From a virus: a stretch of 44,251 bases of DNA. A program made the position numbers and the translations under genes. The notes beneath the pieces are model-generated. The model was given only the letters and a program-made list of their open reading frames with translations. It had not been told where the DNA came from and searched no databases. Location of the stretch: positions 1-44,251 of IMG/VR virus record IMGVR_UViG_3300036835_000463; one strand, given 5' to 3'. Positions 25,550 to 33,984 of this stretch are shown in pieces (position 1 is the stretch's first letter; each line of letters starts with the position of its first letter).

Positions 25550-27142
25550 GTGGCTGTCACTCCTACTGCACACGGAAGCGCGGTTCAAACCGCTCTCGCT
25601 TCTACAACGACGACCTTTACGTCGATCGTTAATCTTCCGGACACGACCGGGATCACGATCGTTGGCATCGCATCAGGAAACCAAGACGGAGCCGGTAGAT
25701 TCCCTAGCAGCGTCACTTTAGGCGGCGTTTCGGTTACCAAGCTCAAAGGCCCATCAGACACGGGGACTGATTACAATGGATCTGGATTCGGAAACATCTG
25801 GCTTGGTTACATTTTAAATTCGTCTATCGGATCGACGGGCAACAAAAATCTCGTCGTCACTCTTAATAGCGCGCCTGGCGGCAATGTCGACATGGCCGCC
25901 GGCGTGACTTGTTGCTCGACTCCTGACGGAACAACTCCTCTCGGCACAGCCGTGGCCCACAGTGGTGGCGGCGGAGCGATCAGCGTCGGCGTCACGGATA
26001 GCGCAACCGGTGACCTGGTCGTCGACATTGTCGGCTCGTTTGGGAACATAAATTCATCTGGCCAGACGCAGCAATGGGTTCAAGACAGCGGCGCTGGTAA
26101 TGGATCGCAATCAACGGCTGCTGGCGCCACGGGGACCGTCACGATGTCATATGATATCGGGGACGATGGCGCCATCGCTGCCGTAGCGGTCAAAGCACCA
26201 GCCGGCGGCGGACCGACTACGGTCGAAGCCGACGGATCGTCATCCGGAAGCTCGACCCCTTCAATAGTCGGGAGGTCAATCTTTGCGGGCGTTCTTGCTC
26301 TCGCCTGCGCCGCGACGGTCTCAGGCGTGTCCGGCGCAAGAAAGGGAAGCGCGGCGAGCTCGCCAGGTTCCTCTACAGCGGCAGCCGTGGCGGCTGCAAT
26401 CGCGGATTCGGCCGCCGGCTCTTCAGGCACGGGCGCGGCATCCGCAACCGGGAGCGCGATCTGGGATTCCGCTGCCAGCTCGTCAGGTTCGGGAGCAGCT
26501 GCCGCGGCCGCATCCGCGATCTGCGATTCCAGCGGCAGCTCGTCAGGCGCAGCGGTCGCCGCGGCGATCACAAACGCGATCTGGAATTCGTTAGGCAGCG
26601 CTGCCGGAGCAGCCGCGACATCAGTCAACGGCTCCGCGATCTTGGATTCAGAAGGCGATTCATCGGACGCGGAGGCGATCGCCATGGCCACTGCAAATGC
26701 GATCTGGGATTGCGTCGGATCGAGCGCAGGATCCTCAACTACATCTGCTGCCGGCGAAAACGCAGCTGAAGGCGGCGCGGATGGCGACTCTTCTGGATCT
26801 TCCGAATGCGCGGCTGTCTCAGCTGCGATCGCGGGCGCGGACGCCGCTACGAATGGATCTGCTTCCGCGGTCGCCGCGGCGACCGCAACGGGGAGCGCGG
26901 CCGGAGGTTCTTCCGCGTCTGGTTCTGCAATTGCCGTATTGGCCGCAATTCATCGCGTCGATGCAAACGCAAGCGGCGCAGGGACCGCGTCGGGAATCGG
27001 CGAAGACGCAGCAACTATTTCTCCCGAGATCACGATTCTTGCCGGCCAGGAAACGGGCTCCGATTTAATCGCGACGCTCGCGTCTTCCAACCTCAAAACT
27101 TCAATCACCGAATCGCAGCTGACCGTGGAAAGGAACGATTAA
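25550..27142 (+). CDS. Long fibre with Ala/Ser repeats
   Basis: A 530-residue protein from GTG at 25550. Residues 1-215 form a beta-rich head (TFTSIVNLPDTTGITIVGIA, GNKNLVVTLNSAPGGNVD) like proteins with a C-terminal jelly-roll. Residues 230-500 are low-complexity with units of about 20-22 residues carrying AIWDS/AICDS/AIWNS/AILDS followed by Gly/Ser/Ala, suggesting a rigid rod of trimers. It is preceded by CTCGTTAGG and no ATG. Role in host binding inferred. Confidence 0.6.
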   Translation: MAVTPTAHGSAVQTALASTTTTFTSIVNLPDTTGITIVGIASGNQDGAGRFPSSVTLGGVSVTKLKGPSDTGTDYNGSGFGNIWLGYILNSSIGSTGNKNLVVTLNSAPGGNVDMAAGVTCCSTPDGTTPLGTAVAHSGGGGAISVGVTDSATGDLVVDIVGSFGNINSSGQTQQWVQDSGAGNGSQSTAAGATGTVTMSYDIGDDGAIAAVAVKAPAGGGPTTVEADGSSSGSSTPSIVGRSIFAGVLALACAATVSGVSGARKGSAASSPGSSTAAAVAAAIADSAAGSSGTGAASATGSAIWDSAASSSGSGAAAAAASAICDSSGSSSGAAVAAAITNAIWNSLGSAAGAAATSVNGSAILDSEGDSSDAEAIAMATANAIWDCVGSSAGSSTTSAAGENAAEGGADGDSSGSSECAAVSAAIAGADAATNGSASAVAAATATGSAAGGSSASGSAIAVLAAIHRVDANASGAGTASGIGEDAATISPEITILAGQETGSDLIATLASSNLKTSITESQLTVERND

Positions 27143-27145
27143 ACA

Positions 27146-27511
27146 ATGAACGAAAGCTCAGTAATAATTAAGCGCAACGACACTAAAATTCTATTCTCCG
27201 ATATTCCGAAGATCGATGGCGTCCCGATGACGCCGGACGACGTCGCGGGCTGCACCGTCAGCTTTATTTTGAAAGGCAAAGCCGAAGACGGAACCGACGT
27301 CGCCATCAAAACCGCAGCAACCATAACTTCGACTACGGATCCGGACACTGGTGAAACCGTCGCGGAATTCCAGTACGAACCGTCAGCCGGCGACGTAGCG
27401 AAAACGGGAGTGTTCCGCCAGGAATGGGAACTCGTTTTTCCGAGCGCCAAGATCCTCACCTTTCCTAACACTGGATCCAACACGGTCCGGATCATTCCCG
27501 ATCTGGGATAA
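27146..27511 (+). CDS. BppU-like baseplate/fibre-base protein
   Basis: A 121-residue beta-sandwich protein (SVIIKRNDTKILFSDIPKID, GCTVSFILKGKAEDG, GVFRQEWELVFPSAKILTFP), in the style of the BppU N-terminal domain that anchors fibres. It starts 4 nt after the long fibre gene, with which it probably works. Confidence 0.6.
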   Translation: MNESSVIIKRNDTKILFSDIPKIDGVPMTPDDVAGCTVSFILKGKAEDGTDVAIKTAATITSTTDPDTGETVAEFQYEPSAGDVAKTGVFRQEWELVFPSAKILTFPNTGSNTVRIIPDLG

Positions 27512-27533
27512 TTTCCGTTCACTGGAACGATTC

Positions 27534-27554
27534 GAGCGAATCCACGCTTCGCCC
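27534..27554 (+). promoter_or_regulatory. GAGCGAATCCAC box before the beta-helix gene
   Basis: This 21-bp site differs at only two positions from the one at 24902-24922 and sits exactly the same distance (30 nt) before its ATG. It contains the small hairpin GCGAA/TTCGC. Likely shared control of the two plus-strand late units. Confidence 0.5.
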
Positions 27555-27584
27555 TAACGAGCGAGCGCCGTCACGCTTCCGGTC

Positions 27585-29738
27585 ATGAAATTGATCCTGG
27601 CCGGAGTCCTCACATCTCTATTGCATTTTCTTCATCTAACAACGGCAACGTTCCCGAGCGATGGAACTCAGGCCAGTATCCAGGCGATCGACACAAATCA
27701 GGCGCATGACGGGGACACGATTACGCTTCCGGCAGGAACCTTCCAATGGAGCGGCAAAATAACATTGACTCACGCCCTGACGATACAGGGCCAGACGACA
27801 GTCACCGACCCGCATCACAAAGTTCATTCGGACATCACGAAGGTAGTGGACAATGCGCCGGATAAACTGATCGACTTGCGAAGCAACGGCCAGACGAAGC
27901 AGAGAATCACTGGAATCTCGTTCATGGTGGGCAGCGCGCCGCAGAAATTCTGCGGGATTGAGATCAATGGAACCACCCCGCTGCGGGTCGATCACAACTA
28001 CTTTGATCAGCTTCCGTATTCGCCAAATATCATTAACACGAACGTCTATAACTACGGCGTGTTCGACCACAACGTAAGCGACTGCAATCACGGCGTCATT
28101 CTTTGTTATCCGGGCCGCAACGTTGACAACGGAGATTCAGCTTGGCAAGAGCCAGCAGGATTCGGCGGCCCTAAATTTTTCTTCATCGAGGACAACTGGA
28201 TCCGCCACGGCGGCGACATCAGCCACGGCGGCAAGATTTGCGCACGCTACAACGAAGTTCACGGCGACCTGTTCACTGACGGCGCCGTTGCTGGCGTATT
28301 CGTCGATCACGGCACGAGCCGGAGCGGTCCAGGGCGCGGCGGCCGCGCTTATGACGTTTACGGCAACACGTTTTTCACCAATCAGCCCGACAAATGGATG
28401 GACGGGCAGGACAGCGGCGCAGGGAACTGGCACGACAATAATTTCAAAGGAACGTCGGGCGGTAACTGGCGCGGAATCGCGACGGCCTGGACCCGCTCGG
28501 GTTTCAACTTTACCGACAGTCCGTTCAAAGGTTCGCCGCAATGGGATCAACTCGCGACTGAAGCCGATGGAACTCACGTCGACGGTCATCCTCCGTTCGT
28601 TTTCGAGAGTGGAACACTGACGGCGGCGAGCGGCGGAACTTACACCGACAGTTCGAAAAATTGGCCTGCAAACGAGTGGCGCGGCTATCTCGTTGTTCGC
28701 GATAGCGACGGGATGCCCTCGTCTGTGAACGATAACACGGCCAACACGATTCACGGTTTTCAAATCGGATTTGCCGAGAATTGGGCAGCCGGACAGACCT
28801 ACAAAATTTTCAGAGTCGTCAAAGCGTTCGACGGACCGGGTGCAGGCGTGAGCGATCCCATCGACCGCGCTCATCCTGGATTTCCGAATCAGCAAGTCGA
28901 AGGGATTTATTCCTACAACAACGTCAATCTCGACAACGGGCAACAGATCGATCTCGACATTCCGGATTTCGAATCGCTTGTCGTCCTGCCAGGCGTTCAC
29001 ATTTTTAATAGGACGCAGATGCCGGGATACACGCCTTTCACGTATCCTCATCCATTGGTGAGCGGCGGAGGTGGATCACCAACTCCTAATCCTACTCCTA
29101 TTCCTGCTCAATCACCGACGGCCACCATCCCACCAGCAACTCCGACGCCGACAGCAACCCTTGCACCCACTCCAACCGCAACACCGACGGGAGGGGCGAC
29201 TCCGAACAATATCGGATGTCCCGACGCAACGCTCGTCGGCTGCACGATCGATGTTTCATGGTGCGTAGGCGTTGGAGACATGCGCGGATTCGATATCCAG
29301 CGCAGTGCCGACAACGCGCATTGGACGCTGGTGAACCACATTTCGGATCAACCATGGGCGCGTGACTGGACGGATACGACGCCGCTTGCGGGAACAAATT
29401 ATTACCAGATCAGGGCGTGGAACGACGCTGGCAACGGTAATTGGACAGGCAGCGCAAAAGAAAATAATCCATGCGCAACACTAACTCCTACGCCGACCGC
29501 TGCACCAACCGCAACATTCACGCCGACAGCTACCGCGACCTTCACCCCAACGCCAACCGCGACTGCAACTGCGACATTTACGCCGACGCCAACCGCGACG
29601 TTCACGCCAACGCCGACCGCGACGGCAACGGCGACGGCTACGATCGCTCCGAGCCCAACGCCTTCCCCCATTCCATCACTGACGCCGCTGATTCTGCATC
29701 CCGGTGACCGGATCACGATCGAGGTCGAGCCTAACTAA
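27585..29738 (+). CDS. Secreted parallel beta-helix protein with Thr-Pro rods
   Basis: A 717-residue protein. An N-terminal signal ([20 protein letters not shown]) is followed by a right-handed beta-helix (about 25-330) of pectate-lyase style ([43 protein letters not shown]). A linker, a fibronectin-III-like domain (about 555-640) and two Pro-Thr-Ala rods (about 510-550 and 645-695, PTPTATAT) follow. Lyase-like folds bind or cut polysaccharides and occur in tailspikes; the signal peptide instead points to export from the lysogen or host. No catalytic residues identified. It ends 3 nt from the convergent gene. Confidence 0.65.
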   Translation: MKLILAGVLTSLLHFLHLTTATFPSDGTQASIQAIDTNQAHDGDTITLPAGTFQWSGKITLTHALTIQGQTTVTDPHHKVHSDITKVVDNAPDKLIDLRSNGQTKQRITGISFMVGSAPQKFCGIEINGTTPLRVDHNYFDQLPYSPNIINTNVYNYGVFDHNVSDCNHGVILCYPGRNVDNGDSAWQEPAGFGGPKFFFIEDNWIRHGGDISHGGKICARYNEVHGDLFTDGAVAGVFVDHGTSRSGPGRGGRAYDVYGNTFFTNQPDKWMDGQDSGAGNWHDNNFKGTSGGNWRGIATAWTRSGFNFTDSPFKGSPQWDQLATEADGTHVDGHPPFVFESGTLTAASGGTYTDSSKNWPANEWRGYLVVRDSDGMPSSVNDNTANTIHGFQIGFAENWAAGQTYKIFRVVKAFDGPGAGVSDPIDRAHPGFPNQQVEGIYSYNNVNLDNGQQIDLDIPDFESLVVLPGVHIFNRTQMPGYTPFTYPHPLVSGGGGSPTPNPTPIPAQSPTATIPPATPTPTATLAPTPTATPTGGATPNNIGCPDATLVGCTIDVSWCVGVGDMRGFDIQRSADNAHWTLVNHISDQPWARDWTDTTPLAGTNYYQIRAWNDAGNGNWTGSAKENNPCATLTPTPTAAPTATFTPTATATFTPTPTATATATFTPTPTATFTPTPTATATATATIAPSPTPSPIPSLTPLILHPGDRITIEVEPN

Positions 29739-29741
29739 GGT

Positions 29742-30008
29742 TCATTCCGCCTTGCCGGTCCTCCCGGCGTTGAATCCCCGCCAGAAGGTGCGCACATCGT
29801 CTTCAGTTAACGGGACTTCCCCGAAAAATCTATCGTCTTCGCCGACAATGCCGAGACGTTGCAGAATATCGAGGGCGTCCTCGTTTGCGCTCAATGCGAA
29901 GGTGTCGATTCTATCTCCGAATCGCGAGTCGACGCAATGCTGAAGGACCATTCCGCAAATACAGGCGACCAGCTCCTCGTATGAAGGTTTAGTCGATTCG
30001 TCTTTCAT
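29742..30008 (-). CDS. Small accessory protein, unknown
   Basis: An 88-residue acidic protein (MKDESTKPSYEELVACICGM; LTEDDVRTFWRGFNAGRTGK). No family recognised. It is the last of four small minus-strand genes behind the repressor and convergent with the beta-helix gene, and so may be expressed in the lysogen. Confidence 0.55.
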   Translation of the reverse strand: MKDESTKPSYEELVACICGMVLQHCVDSRFGDRIDTFALSANEDALDILQRLGIVGEDDRFFGEVPLTEDDVRTFWRGFNAGRTGKAE

Positions 30009-30034
30009 TATTCCACCTTGCCGGTCCTCAATGG

Positions 30035-30448
30035 CTAATCTATTGTTTTCTCGAGCTGATCGATTGCAGCTTTCGCAGAATCGAGATCCCTCTTCTCTTG
30101 GCCTGTAAGTGGAATATGGAAAGGCTTGTGCTCTAAAAGTTGAACGATCTCGCGCTCCATAGCTAAAAGTCGGCGCTGACTTTCCTTCATATTTCCGATC
30201 GATTGCGAAGCCATGTCCGCAATGCGGATCTGATCACGGACACTTGTCGCCAATGACGCAATCAGAGTCATCTCATTCTTATCGCGGCTGGATGCTCTGT
30301 CCATTTCTCCAAGCTCCGAGCTAACATTTGAGTACCAAATCTGCTTATCTTGCTCCCAACTGGAGAGGCGAACCTTCACTTGCAAAGCGAAAACAATCAC
30401 AGCGGCAGAGGCCAGGATCGCGAAAAAGACAGAGATAAATATTTTCAT
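30035..30448 (-). CDS. Membrane-anchored coiled-coil accessory protein
   Basis: A 137-residue protein with one N-terminal membrane helix (MKIFISVFFAILASAAVIVF) and a long helical, probably periplasmic part (SSELGEMDRASSRDKNEM, KESQRRLLAMEREIVQLLEH). The start at 30446-30448 was chosen because it overlaps the preceding stop as ATGA; a start 8 codons upstream is also open. Family unknown. Confidence 0.62.
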   Translation of the reverse strand: MKIFISVFFAILASAAVIVFALQVKVRLSSWEQDKQIWYSNVSSELGEMDRASSRDKNEMTLIASLATSVRDQIRIADMASQSIGNMKESQRRLLAMEREIVQLLEHKPFHIPLTGQEKRDLDSAKAAIDQLEKTID

Positions 30449-31047
30449 CGTTTTATAGTTAGGCGTTTGCAATCGGCTGCCAGGCGGCTGTCTTCCTCCG
30501 CGATCTCGAGTCGACCTTTGGCTGTCTGGAGGATGCGAAGTTTAACCAGTTCTACAGTCTCCCAGATATTCGGGAAATGCCATTTGCCTTCCAAATCTGC
30601 TGCAACCGGAATCGTGACGTCGTAAGGATGATCGCTGGCGCAGATCTGATTACCATCCTTGTCATAGCTAAAAAGCGAAATTTGAATCGCGGACCTGTAA
30701 CGGTTGTACAGATCGTTCGGATCCTCCCTTAAAAAAGGCGGAGATTCCGAAAACTGAACGACGCACAATTTCTGCTCATCGATCTCGCGAACCGCGCTGT
30801 GCTTCGCGACCCTGCATGCCTTACACATTGCGTCCTGAGCTTCCTCCATCGTTCTATTCGATTTCCACAGAGGAGACAAAATGGATTTTGTAGTGTCCTC
30901 ATCTCTGAGCGCGGCTTCCAGCTTTGCGCGGAGCGCTACTGCTTGCTCCAAATATTTCCGTTCCAATCCATCGCGCAGCTGAATTTCTCCGCCGTGCGCG
31001 AGGACGCCGCAAAGCAGTAATGCAGCAACGCAGTAGATCAGTTTCAT
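30445..31047 (-). CDS. Secreted helical accessory protein
   Basis: A 200-residue protein with a clear signal peptide (MKLIYCVAALLLCGVLAHG, cleavage before GEIQL). The mature part is helical at both ends, with a CKAC pair near 75 and a central beta stretch (SAIQISLFSYDKDGNQICA). No family recognised. ATGA-coupled to both neighbours. With the membrane-anchored gene after it, it could act at the cell surface, for example in superinfection exclusion; this is an inference from context only. Confidence 0.6.
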   Translation of the reverse strand: MKLIYCVAALLLCGVLAHGGEIQLRDGLERKYLEQAVALRAKLEAALRDEDTTKSILSPLWKSNRTMEEAQDAMCKACRVAKHSAVREIDEQKLCVVQFSESPPFLREDPNDLYNRYRSAIQISLFSYDKDGNQICASDHPYDVTIPVAADLEGKWHFPNIWETVELVKLRILQTAKGRLEIAEEDSRLAADCKRLTIKR

Positions 31048-31286
31048 TGATCGATAGAATTAAGCTCTCCGCACCGGCTGCAGATGAATTGCTTCGGCCC
31101 TCTCGTGCCATCTTTTCGTATCATTCTTATGGCCGTAGCAGGGGGCTGTTCGGTAAAAGCCTGAATGAAATTCATAACCATTGTCAGCTCGTCCCTCGCG
31201 TAGTCCCTCGAAATACCGTCCGGATGAGATCGTAGCCAATGCTCTCCGATTTTTTCAACGTATGCAACGACCCGTCCTTTATTCAT
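31044..31286 (-). CDS. Small protein with C-terminal CxxC
   Basis: An 80-residue protein (MNKGRVVAYVEKIGEHWLRS...) ending with FICSRCGELNSIDQ, a half zinc ribbon. It starts 10 nt after the repressor gene and is coupled by ATGA to the secreted protein gene. Unknown family; could be regulatory. Confidence 0.57.
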   Translation of the reverse strand: MNKGRVVAYVEKIGEHWLRSHPDGISRDYARDELTMVMNFIQAFTEQPPATAIRMIRKDGTRGPKQFICSRCGELNSIDQ

Positions 31287-31296
31287 CGTTCTCTTT

Positions 31297-31779
31297 CTAC
31301 GGTTTTAAGTCAGGGGAGTTTTGCTTGGTCCGTTTGTACAGTTCTAGTGCGAAAGCTGAAATGATTTCGGATTGAGGGCCTATTTCGTATTCCGGGCAGG
31401 CGAGCAGCTTCGTCGAATGCTCGTTGATTTTTCTTATCAGTTCTTCATCGCGCATCTCTTTCGCGTTTATGGCTGGTCCGCCGCCGAGGATGTTTGAAAG
31501 GGCTAGATTCATTTCCAGTTTGGGCGCGAACTGATAATTCCCCTCGGCTTCACTGATCTTAGGACCTTCTAGAAACCACTCCATTGTTCTCCCGGTTCGT
31601 TTTGCAATCTGCTCCAAAATATGCGGCTTCGGGATACGTCCTCTTTCGTAATTACCATAAGTTTGCTGGCTTCCGATCCCCAGCTCTATCGCAAAATCTT
31701 TCTGAGACCGTCTTCCCCGGAGTTCTTTGAGTTTCTCAGAAAAAATTTCACTTTGTGGTGATTTTTGTTGTTGACTCAC
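31297..31779 (-). CDS. Phage repressor (XRE-family, c-like)
   Basis: A 160-residue protein with an HTH_3 domain at about 15-65 (LRGRRSQKDFAIELGIGSQQ, TYGNYERGRIPKPHILEQIA) and a helical C-terminal part without a LexA-type peptidase motif. It is divergent from a Cro/Ner-like gene with only 30 nt between starts. The start is GTG at 31777-31779, without spacing for an RBS, so it may be leaderless or begin later. It would maintain lysogeny by blocking the rightward early promoter. Confidence 0.82.
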   Translation of the reverse strand: MSQQQKSPQSEIFSEKLKELRGRRSQKDFAIELGIGSQQTYGNYERGRIPKPHILEQIAKRTGRTMEWFLEGPKISEAEGNYQFAPKLEMNLALSNILGGGPAINAKEMRDEELIRKINEHSTKLLACPEYEIGPQSEIISAFALELYKRTKQNSPDLKP

Positions 31780-31810
31780 TCCAATCTGTTGTTAAATCTA
31801 CAACTGTCAA
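31771..31810. promoter_or_regulatory. Early switch: operators and promoter candidates
   Basis: Between the divergent regulators there are repeated half-sites: TGTTGTTGAC, then TGTTGTTAAA, then inverted ACAACTGTCAA, including the palindrome GTTGT-n7-ACAAC. A rightward candidate is TTGACT (31771-31776), 16 nt, TAAATC. A leftward TTGACA (31805-31810) has only a poor -10. Operator function is inferred. Confidence 0.5.
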
Positions 31811-32016
31811 TGAGCAGGTGTAAACCAAAGGGGGCAGCCGCACAAGAAAATTTCGCGATGCGGGTAAAGCTGGAATTAATCAGGCGCGGATTGACGGTGA
31901 CCGGGCTTGCGAAGAAATTGCGCGTCTCTCGGGTCGCAGCCAGTCGCGCGATCAACCAACCCGAGCTTCTCCCCAGCGTGCGGCGCCGCATCGAAAAGGA
32001 GCTCGCCCTTTCATGA
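31810..32016 (+). CDS. Cro/Ner-like DNA-binding protein
   Basis: A 68-residue basic protein with a helix-turn-helix (ELIRRGLTVTGLAKKLRVSR, VAASRAINQPELLPSVRRRI). It is first gene of the rightward early operon opposite the repressor, the place of Mu ner or lambda cro. The start may be ATG 31810 or ATG 31858 (MRVKLEL); the second leaves room for a leader. Confidence 0.7.
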   Translation: MSRCKPKGAAAQENFAMRVKLELIRRGLTVTGLAKKLRVSRVAASRAINQPELLPSVRRRIEKELALS

Positions 32017-32426
32017 ACCGCGACGAGCTGCGCCCTAACTGGGAAACGACGAAAGAATTTGCGCGCCGGATCGGGGTCCGGCTCAACACTGTCTCGCGCA
32101 AACTGCATCGCCCTGATTGCCCAAAGAATTTCGACGCGAAGGAAGATTGCATAGGACGCATCTGGTCGCTTCGCGCCTCGTGGGATCTGGAAGAATTTAT
32201 GCGCACGGATCCCAGGACGCTGCGGGCACGAGCGAACAAGACGCCCTGGGCCAGACGTCTCGATTTGCGCGCGCAGAGTCGGGAGACCGCGAGGTCCCCG
32301 GAGGTTTTAGATCCGGCCGTTAGGAACCCGTCCGGTGAATTGTTGTCCTCAAGAAGCTCTGCGCGCGCGACCTCCTCCGCCGAAGCATCGCGCGAAGGAC
32401 GGATGCCTTTTATCACAGCGCTATGA
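32013..32426 (+). CDS. Excisionase-like HTH protein
   Basis: A 137-residue protein with an N-terminal HTH of the excisionase/Mor-N type (WETTKEFARRIGVRLNTVSR, KLHRPDCPKNFDAKEDCIGR, IWSLRASWDLEEFM). The rest is basic and disordered. ATGA overlap with the previous gene. Probably a second early regulator. Confidence 0.62.
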   Translation: MNRDELRPNWETTKEFARRIGVRLNTVSRKLHRPDCPKNFDAKEDCIGRIWSLRASWDLEEFMRTDPRTLRARANKTPWARRLDLRAQSRETARSPEVLDPAVRNPSGELLSSRSSARATSSAEASREGRMPFITAL

Positions 32427-32704
32427 AACCGAAAAAGCCGAAACCGATTCCATTGGATGAAAGAGCGCGAACGGCTCTTTTCAAAACGAAGATTCAGGAC
32501 GGCACGATCGGAATCGTCACCGTCGATATGCTCGAGCAAACGAGCAAAGAATCTTTTGCTCTGGCTGAATATTTCAGACGAAAAGACCTGGCGCTCTACC
32601 GTCATCTGACCTGGTGCGCGAAATATCTCGGAGAAGCCGGCTATCTAATCGAGCTCATGGCTAAGGCTCATCTGCGCGGAAAAAGAAAGGCGGCGCGGAA
32701 ATGA
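32423..32704 (+). CDS. Small helical early protein, unknown
   Basis: A 93-residue basic helical protein (LDERARTALFKTKIQDGTIG, EYFRRKDLALYRHLTWCAKY) with a Lys/Arg-rich end. ATGA-coupled on both sides. No family recognised. Confidence 0.6.
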   Translation: MKPKKPKPIPLDERARTALFKTKIQDGTIGIVTVDMLEQTSKESFALAEYFRRKDLALYRHLTWCAKYLGEAGYLIELMAKAHLRGKRKAARK

Positions 32705-32949
32705 ATCGCCTCATGGTTTTCTTTGAGCGCGGCGAATTCATCCTTTATCGGCTGCGAGAGGGCGACGGTGTTCTGCTCTCCGTTTTTAAGTCGCCTGAGG
32801 CACAGCTCGTCCAGGATTACTGCAATGCAAACTGGCCGATCGGCACCCAGATCGATTGGCAAATCGCGCCGCAAACCGTCGCGCCGGTCCGGCGCAATCT
32901 CAACCGCCATTCCTGGATTATCGCGCCGCCAGTCGGCTCTCATATATGA
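32701..32949 (+). CDS. Small early protein, unknown
   Basis: An 82-residue alpha/beta protein (MVFFERGEFILYRLREGDGV, LVQDYCNANWPIGTQIDWQI). ATGA overlaps with both neighbours. No family recognised. Confidence 0.58.
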   Translation: MNRLMVFFERGEFILYRLREGDGVLLSVFKSPEAQLVQDYCNANWPIGTQIDWQIAPQTVAPVRRNLNRHSWIIAPPVGSHI

Positions 32950-33152
32950 AAACAACATTCATCTGCCTCGCCATCGCTCTTCTGCTCCGCGCCGCGTTCG
33001 AGCTCGTCCCGGTCCGCGCGATGGCATTCGTCGCTCTCATCCTTTTCATCTACGGCGTAGCAGCGTTCGCGTTCGCTGTTTTCTACTTCGCCGTCTCAAT
33101 CAGACCCGTCCGCCGTAGCCTTGAGCGAAGGAGGAAATCCAAAATCGTATGA
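32946..33152 (+). CDS. Small two-span membrane protein
   Basis: A 68-residue protein with hydrophobic segments at 4-22 (TFICLAIALLLRAAFELV) and 28-52 (FVALILFIYGVAAFAFAVFY), and a basic tail RRSLERRRKSKIV. ATGA overlaps at both ends. Confidence 0.6.
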   Translation: MKTTFICLAIALLLRAAFELVPVRAMAFVALILFIYGVAAFAFAVFYFAVSIRPVRRSLERRRKSKIV

Positions 33153-33241
33153 CCTGGTGCCAGGGAATCATCGTCCTGCTTCTGCTCAATCTGATCGCCC
33201 AGATCGTTTCCTGGATCCTAATCACGCGCCGGAATTTCTAG
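33149..33241 (+). CDS. 30-residue single-span membrane peptide
   Basis: MTWCQG followed by a membrane helix IIVLLLLNLIAQIVSWIL and a basic end. Its ATG overlaps the previous stop (ATGA) and its stop lies 2 nt before the next ATG. Too short for a family assignment. Confidence 0.5.
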   Translation: MTWCQGIIVLLLLNLIAQIVSWILITRRNF

Positions 33242-33243
33242 AA

Positions 33244-33633
33244 ATGAACGGGAAGGGCACCGCCTACTCACCTCCGAAACTGGAGCCCCGTATCCAACGG
33301 GCCGCCGACGCCGGCGAATACGATTTTCTTCTTCCGTACTCGAAAGCTCTCTATCGCACCGACGAAGTAGCCGATTGCATCGGGCGCGATCCCGCCTATG
33401 TCCGCGCGTTGATCGATGCCGGCCGTCTCGAAGCTCACCGGGACAGCGCCCTCGGCGACCGCAAGAGCAGCCGGGTCACACGGCGGAGCATCCTGGTTTA
33501 CCTGGTCGAGACCGCGAACTACGAGACCATCGACATCGTCGTGCGCGTGGAATCCGTGCTCAAAACGATGCGGCCCCATCATATCACGCGCATCATCGCC
33601 GCCGCGAAAAAGCGACTCATGGAAATCGAATGA
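33244..33633 (+). CDS. MerR/excisionase-type DNA-binding protein
   Basis: A 129-residue protein. Residues 30-85 form a HTH_17-like motif (LYRTDEVADCIGRDPAYVRA, LIDAGRLEAHRD, RVTRRSILVYLVE) that would bind DNA by a helix and wing. The C-terminal third is helical. ATG 33244 was chosen; the longer frame overlaps the membrane peptide. Confidence 0.65.
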   Translation: MNGKGTAYSPPKLEPRIQRAADAGEYDFLLPYSKALYRTDEVADCIGRDPAYVRALIDAGRLEAHRDSALGDRKSSRVTRRSILVYLVETANYETIDIVVRVESVLKTMRPHHITRIIAAAKKRLMEIE

Positions 33634-33654
33634 AAACAGTTAAGCTCAAAAACA

Positions 33655-33984
33655 ATGAACCAACCAGAAAACCTCCCAGAGGAGCTGCGTCGAATGTTCG
33701 ATCCCGACCTTCTAAAACAGGTGTCGAAATTTGTGAACCATACGGAAATCGCGAAATCGCTCAATCGCCAACACCGCGATCTAAAGAAACTACTCCAGCG
33801 ATTGGGAGCAGCGCAGTTCATTCTCGGACGCGAATTAGTCAATCTACGGGAACAGCTGGGCGAAGCGGCGTTCAAACAATGGCTCTCTCTCATGTGCCCG
33901 AAGATCCCATGGGAAGACGCCGATCATCTAATGAACTGGGCGCTGGACAGCAAAACGGCGAAAGCGATCGATCCGTCGAGCTGA
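33655..33984 (+). CDS. Small helical early protein (DUF3102-like in part)
   Basis: A 109-residue helical protein. The segment FILGRELVNLREQLGEAAFKQWL and PWEDADHLMNW resembles DUF3102-type phage proteins. It overlaps the next gene by about 75 nt in another frame. It carries the same 'LGxELxxLR' idea as its neighbour, so the two may be distant relatives. Confidence 0.58.
   Translation: MNQPENLPEELRRMFDPDLLKQVSKFVNHTEIAKSLNRQHRDLKKLLQRLGAAQFILGRELVNLREQLGEAAFKQWLSLMCPKIPWEDADHLMNWALDSKTAKAIDPSS

Noticed and set aside
26374-26397. Eighth palindromic repeat copy in the fibre gene
   Set aside because: GCGGCAGCCGTGGCGGCTGC has some symmetry but lacks the TGTAG lead and sits in Ala-rich low-complexity sequence that produces such patterns by itself.
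28137-29051. 304-residue minus-strand ORF
   Set aside because: It is antisense to the well-supported beta-helix gene; its composition (Arg/Val-rich) is that of a shadow frame.
33375-33908. Long N-terminal extension of the DUF3102-like gene
   Set aside because: This part overlaps two better frames and is Arg/Ser/Pro-rich without natural features; the real gene probably starts at 33879-34038.
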